DNA of 64,000 bases from CAKZLS01 sp963771545 (lineage in GTDB: Bacteria; Pseudomonadota; Alphaproteobacteria; Rhodospirillales; Defluviicoccaceae): NCBI GenBank assembly GCA_963771545.1, contig CAVYTX010000002.1, positions 2,721,529-2,785,528 on the forward strand. The letters are read 5' to 3'. How positions within the stretch are numbered: the first letter of the stretch is position 1; every line of letters starts with the position of its first letter. Below the pieces are notes generated by a model, which was not told the DNA's origin, searched no databases, and worked only from the letters and a program-made list of their open reading frames with translations. Below are positions 60,306 to 64,000 of this stretch, one piece after another. A program made the position numbers and the translations under genes.

Positions 60306-60770
60306 ATGTTGGCAACGCGCGATATCGGTAAGAAAGCGAGACGCCGTTCGGAAGTGACGATCACCGGCAACGATGCGTTCGAAGCGGATACCGTTAGCCC
60401 CCATGACCGGGATGCGCTCAAAATGGTTGCGGAGAAATGGGGGATTCAAGACCGGCTGCCCAATCTCGTTCGCGGGGCGGCTCGATCTCGTGATCTTTGC
60501 GAAGTGCACAGGTGCGTCGTCCGAGAATCCGTTCGCGCGGCCCGATCCGCCAAGGCAGTCGGCAACGGCGTTTCATACCGCGACTACCTAAAAACCGCCA
60601 GGGATGCACGCCGCAGAGCCGGCGAATGTCATCGTTTCGCGCGCGAATGCGAGGAAAGGGCAAACGCGCTGATCACGGCGGGTTCCATTTCCCCGCCGGA
60701 CTGCTCCGCCGACCAAGAAGCGAAGGCGCCAAACGAAACACGTTCCATCCCATGCTCCATCCCGGAATGA
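60306..60770 (+). CDS. Hypothetical protein, low confidence
   Basis: 154 residues, Arg/Ala-rich and highly charged (TRDIGKKARRRSEVTITGND, SYRDYLKTARDARRRAGECH), preceded by GGGGAGAACG. No recognised domain; the coding bias is weak and the C terminus is low-complexity. May be a real small protein or spurious. Convergent with the tRNA-Lys terminator. Confidence 0.4.
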   Translation: MLATRDIGKKARRRSEVTITGNDAFEADTVSPHDRDALKMVAEKWGIQDRLPNLVRGAARSRDLCEVHRCVVRESVRAARSAKAVGNGVSYRDYLKTARDARRRAGECHRFARECEERANALITAGSISPPDCSADQEAKAPNETRSIPCSIPE

Positions 60771-60796
60771 AAAACGACCTAGGCGAAAACGCCTAA
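60770..60796 (-). terminator. Rho-independent terminator of tRNA-Lys
   Basis: On the minus strand, TAGGCG-TTTT-CGCCTA (stem 60780-60785 with 60790-60795) followed by GTCGTTTT, lying 15 bp downstream of the tRNA 3' end. Confidence 0.75.
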
Positions 60797-60810
60797 GCCG
60801 TTGAATGTTT

Positions 60811-60886
<76 letters not shown>

Positions 60887-61027
60887 CCCGGGAACCGGTC
60901 GATCTTTAGCAAAGCCCCGCGCCCTTGTCGATACGTTCGCCATGGAAGCGTCTCGGCTTGTTCCGCGGGGAGTTACCCCAAACACGGGATGTATGGACAA
61001 AACCCGAGGCGAGCAGAATCCGCGACG

Positions 61028-62176
61028 CTACAGCGGCTCGCCGCTGCTGCGCCGGCCAAGGACGACGTCTCTGTGGACATAGACCGACAACAGGAAGCCG
61101 AAACCGAGCATCAGCGTCACCATGGCCGTGCCTCCGTAGGAAAGCAGCGGCAGGGGAACGCCGACCACCGGAATCAGACCCATGACCATGGCCATGTTGA
61201 TGAACATGTAGAGAAAGAACGTCGTCGAGACCCCAACCGCCACCAGTCGCCCAAAATAGCTGCGTGACGAAGCCGCGATCGCGAAACCGAAGAGGAGCAT
61301 CAAGGTATAGACGCCGAGCAATCCCAACGCACCGACCAGACCGAATTCCTCCGCCAGCATGGTAAAAATGAAATCGGTCTGCTTCTCCGGAAGAAAATTC
61401 AGATGGCTCTGGCTCCCCTGAAGAAAACCCTTGCCGAAGACGCCGCCCGCTCCAAGCGCGATCTTCGACTGAATGATATGATAGCCGGCTCCCAGCGGAT
61501 CCCGCTCCGGATTCAGGAAGGTCAGGACGCGCTGGCGCTGGTAACCGTGCAGGGATTGCCAGATCACCGGCAGCACCCCGGCGCTACAAACGCCAACGAG
61601 CGCGAATTTCCACAGCCGGACCCCGGCCACGAAAAACATCGCGCCGGCGGCGATCACCAGCATCAGCGCCGTGCCCAGATCGGGCTGCCGCAAAACCAGC
61701 GCCGATGGCGCCGCCACCATGAACAGCGGCACCAGCAAAACCGTGGGCCGGCCGATTTCCTCGATGGTGACGCCATGAAAATAGCGCGCCAACGCCACGA
61801 CGAGGGCGATCTTCATCAACTCCGAGGGTTGCAAATTCATGAAGCCGAGGTCGATCCAGCGCTGCGCTCCCATGCCCACCGAACCGGCGATCTCAACCGC
61901 GCCGAGCAGCGCGAGGCAAACGAAATAGAAGATGTAGGCGTACCGAAACCACAGCCGGATATCGCTCACCGCCACGGCGATCATCAACACAAACCCGACG
62001 CCGAAGCGGACGAGATGGCGGGTGGCCCACGGATTCAAATCTCCGTTGGCCGCGGAATACAGCATCACCCCCCCGATGGCGCCCGCCAGGCAAACCAGCA
62101 GGACGAAAAGCCAACGGATCTGCAACAGCTTTTGGCTTGTCGTGAGTTGTTGCCGTTCGAACGCACTGATACTCAT
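61028..62176 (-). CDS. rodA: Peptidoglycan glycosyltransferase RodA
   Basis: SEDS-family polymerase of the elongasome. 382 residues, ten helices. QRWIDLGFMNLQPSELMKIALVVALARYF contains the conserved QPSEL/K region; DLGTALMLVIAAGAMFFVAG carries the catalytic-region Asp; GAGGVFGKGFLQGSQSHLNFLPEKQTDFIFTMLAEEFG is the SEDS signature loop. The start at ATG 62176 lies 7 bp after the mrdA stop; the two proteins function as a complex. Intact. Confidence 0.95.
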   Translation of the reverse strand: MSISAFERQQLTTSQKLLQIRWLFVLLVCLAGAIGGVMLYSAANGDLNPWATRHLVRFGVGFVLMIAVAVSDIRLWFRYAYIFYFVCLALLGAVEIAGSVGMGAQRWIDLGFMNLQPSELMKIALVVALARYFHGVTIEEIGRPTVLLVPLFMVAAPSALVLRQPDLGTALMLVIAAGAMFFVAGVRLWKFALVGVCSAGVLPVIWQSLHGYQRQRVLTFLNPERDPLGAGYHIIQSKIALGAGGVFGKGFLQGSQSHLNFLPEKQTDFIFTMLAEEFGLVGALGLLGVYTLMLLFGFAIAASSRSYFGRLVAVGVSTTFFLYMFINMAMVMGLIPVVGVPLPLLSYGGTAMVTLMLGFGFLLSVYVHRDVVLGRRSSGEPL

Positions 62177-62183
62177 CGGCGTC

Positions 62184-64000
62184 TCATATACCGCCGGAGG
62201 GGGGCGCCGCCGAGACGGCATCCTCGGTATTCCGCTCGCCGGACGCCAGCCGCAATGCATCCAGTCTCTGCGCCGCGATCAAGATATCCCTGGCGATGGG
62301 AGCCGCCACTTTGGATCCTCCGCCCCCATGTTCCACGATGACCGCCACGGCGTACCTGGGCGCGTCGACCGGGGCATACCCCACGAACAGGGCATGATCG
62401 CGGCGTTCCCACGGCAGATCTTCATTCTTAAAAACACCGGCCTCCCGTTCGGCCTTGGTTATACGGCGAACCTGCGACGTGCCCGTCTTGCCCGCCATCC
62501 CCATTCCCGGCTCATCGATCGCGGCGCTGCGAGCCGTTCCGCGCAATCCGTTCACCACCCTCGTCATCCCTTCCCGCACGACTTGGAGATGGGCGGGCAG
62601 CAGGCCCATGTCCTCATACGAACCGGCCGATTCCGATTCCTGATCTCCGGGTTTGGTGGTTGTTTTCGTTAGCCGGGGTTTCACCGCGTACCCACCGTTG
62701 GCCACGCGAGCGGTCATGACCGCCAACTGCAGCGGTGTCGCCAGGACATAACCCTGTCCGATGCCGGCGATGAGCGTTTCGCCGATCTGCCACGGCGTGC
62801 CGGTGATGGCCATCTTCCAGTCTCGGTCGGGCAGCAACCCGGCGCGCTCATTCGGCAGATCGATACCCAAGGTTTTACCCAAGCCCAATCTGTTGGCCGT
62901 CGCGGTGATTTGATCGATGCCCGTGCGTTTCGCCACCTCGTAGAAGTAGACATCGCACGATTGCTCAAGCGCTCCGCGCAAATCCAGCGATCCGTGCCCC
63001 CACTTCTTCCAGCAGTGGAACTTGGCGTCACCCAGTTTCAAATGCCCGAAGCAGCTGAAACGCGTATCCGGCGTGATGGCGCCTTTCTCCAATCCGGCCA
63101 GGGCCACCGCGATCTTGAAGGTCGAGCCCGGCGCATAGGTTCCCGCGATCGCCTTATTGGTCAGCGGGGACCTCGGATTGGTGATGAGAGCCTTCCATTC
63201 CTCGTGGCTGAGACCCCGGTTAAACGCATTCGGATCAAAGCCCGGTGTCGAGGCCATTGCCAGCACTTCGCCCGTGTGCACATCGAGAACCACGGCCGCG
63301 CCACTTTCGCCCTCCAGGCGCTCAAGGGCCAGTCGCTGGAGATCCAAATCCAGCGTCAGCGCAATATCGCTTCCCGGTTGGCCTTCTTTTCGACCGAGCT
63401 CGCGGATCACCCGACCGACGGAGTTCACTTCAACCTCGGAACTTCCACCCGTTCCTCGAAGCGCGAGATCGTAGATCTTTTCGATCCCGGCTTTACCGAT
63501 GCGAAAGTCCGGAATTTCCAGCAGCGGATCCCCCGTCAATTCTTCTTCGGAAACCGCGGCCACGTACCCGACCAGGTGCGCCGCGACCTCGCCCTGCGGA
63601 TAGTAGCGGCTCTGTCCCTCATCGATAGAGATCCCGGGAAGGTCGGGAGAATTCACTTCAATGCGCGCCACCGTCTCCCAATCCAGGCCGTCGCGCACCG
63701 TTACCGGAACGAATTTCCGCTTGCGTCCGAGTTCCTTGAGAACGCGATTTCGCTCGTTCTCGCTGATCTCGACGAGGGACCCCAATGCGCGCAGCGTGGC
63801 GTCCACATCGTTGGCTTGCTCGGCAATGAGAAAAACCCGGTAATCTTGGCGATTGACGGCGACGGGACGCCCAAGTCGATCGACGATCCGTCCGCGCGGC
63901 GGAGCCAGAAGCCGAAGGTTGATCCGGTTCTCGTCCGCGAGTGTCGCGTAACGCTCGGATTCCATCACCTGCAAATAATACAGACGGCCGGCGAGAGTGG
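62184..64000 (-). CDS. mrdA: Penicillin-binding protein 2 (MrdA), 5' end beyond the window
   Basis: Class B transpeptidase of the Rod complex. The reading frame is open to the window edge (TLAGRLYYLQVMESERYATL near the edge), so the N-terminal cytoplasmic part and anchor are missing here. NRINLRLLAPPRGRIVDRLG is the PBP dimerisation-domain start. Transpeptidase motifs are complete: YAPGSTFKIAVAL (SxxK with nucleophile Ser), EQSCDVYFYEVA (SxN-type, here SCD as usual in PBP2), and MAGKTGTSQVRR (KTG). C-terminal tail polar. Upstream of rodA in the same operon. Confidence 0.96.
   Translation of the reverse strand, partial: TLAGRLYYLQVMESERYATLADENRINLRLLAPPRGRIVDRLGRPVAVNRQDYRVFLIAEQANDVDATLRALGSLVEISENERNRVLKELGRKRKFVPVTVRDGLDWETVARIEVNSPDLPGISIDEGQSRYYPQGEVAAHLVGYVAAVSEEELTGDPLLEIPDFRIGKAGIEKIYDLALRGTGGSSEVEVNSVGRVIRELGRKEGQPGSDIALTLDLDLQRLALERLEGESGAAVVLDVHTGEVLAMASTPGFDPNAFNRGLSHEEWKALITNPRSPLTNKAIAGTYAPGSTFKIAVALAGLEKGAITPDTRFSCFGHLKLGDAKFHCWKKWGHGSLDLRGALEQSCDVYFYEVAKRTGIDQITATANRLGLGKTLGIDLPNERAGLLPDRDWKMAITGTPWQIGETLIAGIGQGYVLATPLQLAVMTARVANGGYAVKPRLTKTTTKPGDQESESAGSYEDMGLLPAHLQVVREGMTRVVNGLRGTARSAAIDEPGMGMAGKTGTSQVRRITKAEREAGVFKNEDLPWERRDHALFVGYAPVDAPRYAVAVIVEHGGGGSKVAAPIARDILIAAQRLDALRLASGERNTEDAVSAAPPSGGI

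Overview
The window is GC-rich, bacterial, and most likely from an alphaproteobacterium near the Rhodospirillales. This rests on a GcrA-type cell-cycle regulator, a DUF1476/ATP-synthase zeta-type protein, a PurS-PurQ-small-PurL set followed by BolA and a CGFS glutaredoxin, a bactofilin, and an HWE-type histidine kinase. Conserved housekeeping genes are intact. Accessory genes carry many single-base frameshifts and truncations, and the DNA between them is rich in palindromic repeats and IS remnants.

Layout. 0-5 kb: uppP, a YihY/BrkB membrane protein and a frameshifted DUF748/AsmA-like gene. 5-7.7 kb: a 265-bp nested-palindrome element, an IS66-type insertion and an orphan terminase-small-subunit-like gene. 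8-10 kb: a two-PAS HWE kinase with its receiver. 10.3-11.6 kb: a frameshifted DUF4238 gene. 11.8-16.6 kb: a leftward sugar operon (DUF4432 epimerase-like protein, fructokinase, FucP-like symporter, periplasmic sugar-binding lipoprotein). 17.0-18.8 kb: a retron-type reverse transcriptase fused to a trypsin-like protease, now in three reading frames, with hairpins upstream that could be the msr-msd RNA. 18.8-21.2 kb: REP-like palindromes, an IS481-like fragment and a truncated DUF2147 gene. 21.2-30.4 kb: transporters (KefB-like, MFS, Pit, EamA), a racemase/oxidoreductase pair, and a PstS gene joined to another broken gene through an IS30-type scar. 30.9-36 kb: nth, a lipoprotein, bactofilin, an EI24 protein, an adenosine-kinase-like gene and ampG. 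36-43 kb: an accessory region with a decayed terminase-like copy, duplicated hxlR segments bounded by palindromes, and a secreted metalloprotease-like protein with a stand-alone copy of its N-terminal domain. 43-51 kb: EamA, a split hydrolase, gcrA, a Nudix protein, an esterase, DUF2062, an MFS protein and an acyltransferase-like Ntn hydrolase. 51-60 kb: purB, then an AT-rich SIR2-like gene between transposase debris, then a zeta-subunit gene, a broken NRDE gene, purC-purS-purQ-purL, bolA and grxD. 60-64 kb: tRNA-Lys, rodA and the 5'-incomplete mrdA.

The leading candidate for an unusual system is the RT-protease locus at 17.0-18.8 kb. Others worth attention are two related families of nested palindromes sharing a GATGC-NGGA-GCATC tip, the metalloprotease/domain-duplicate pair, and the SIR2-like island. 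All family names come from recognising motifs by eye; no database search was run.
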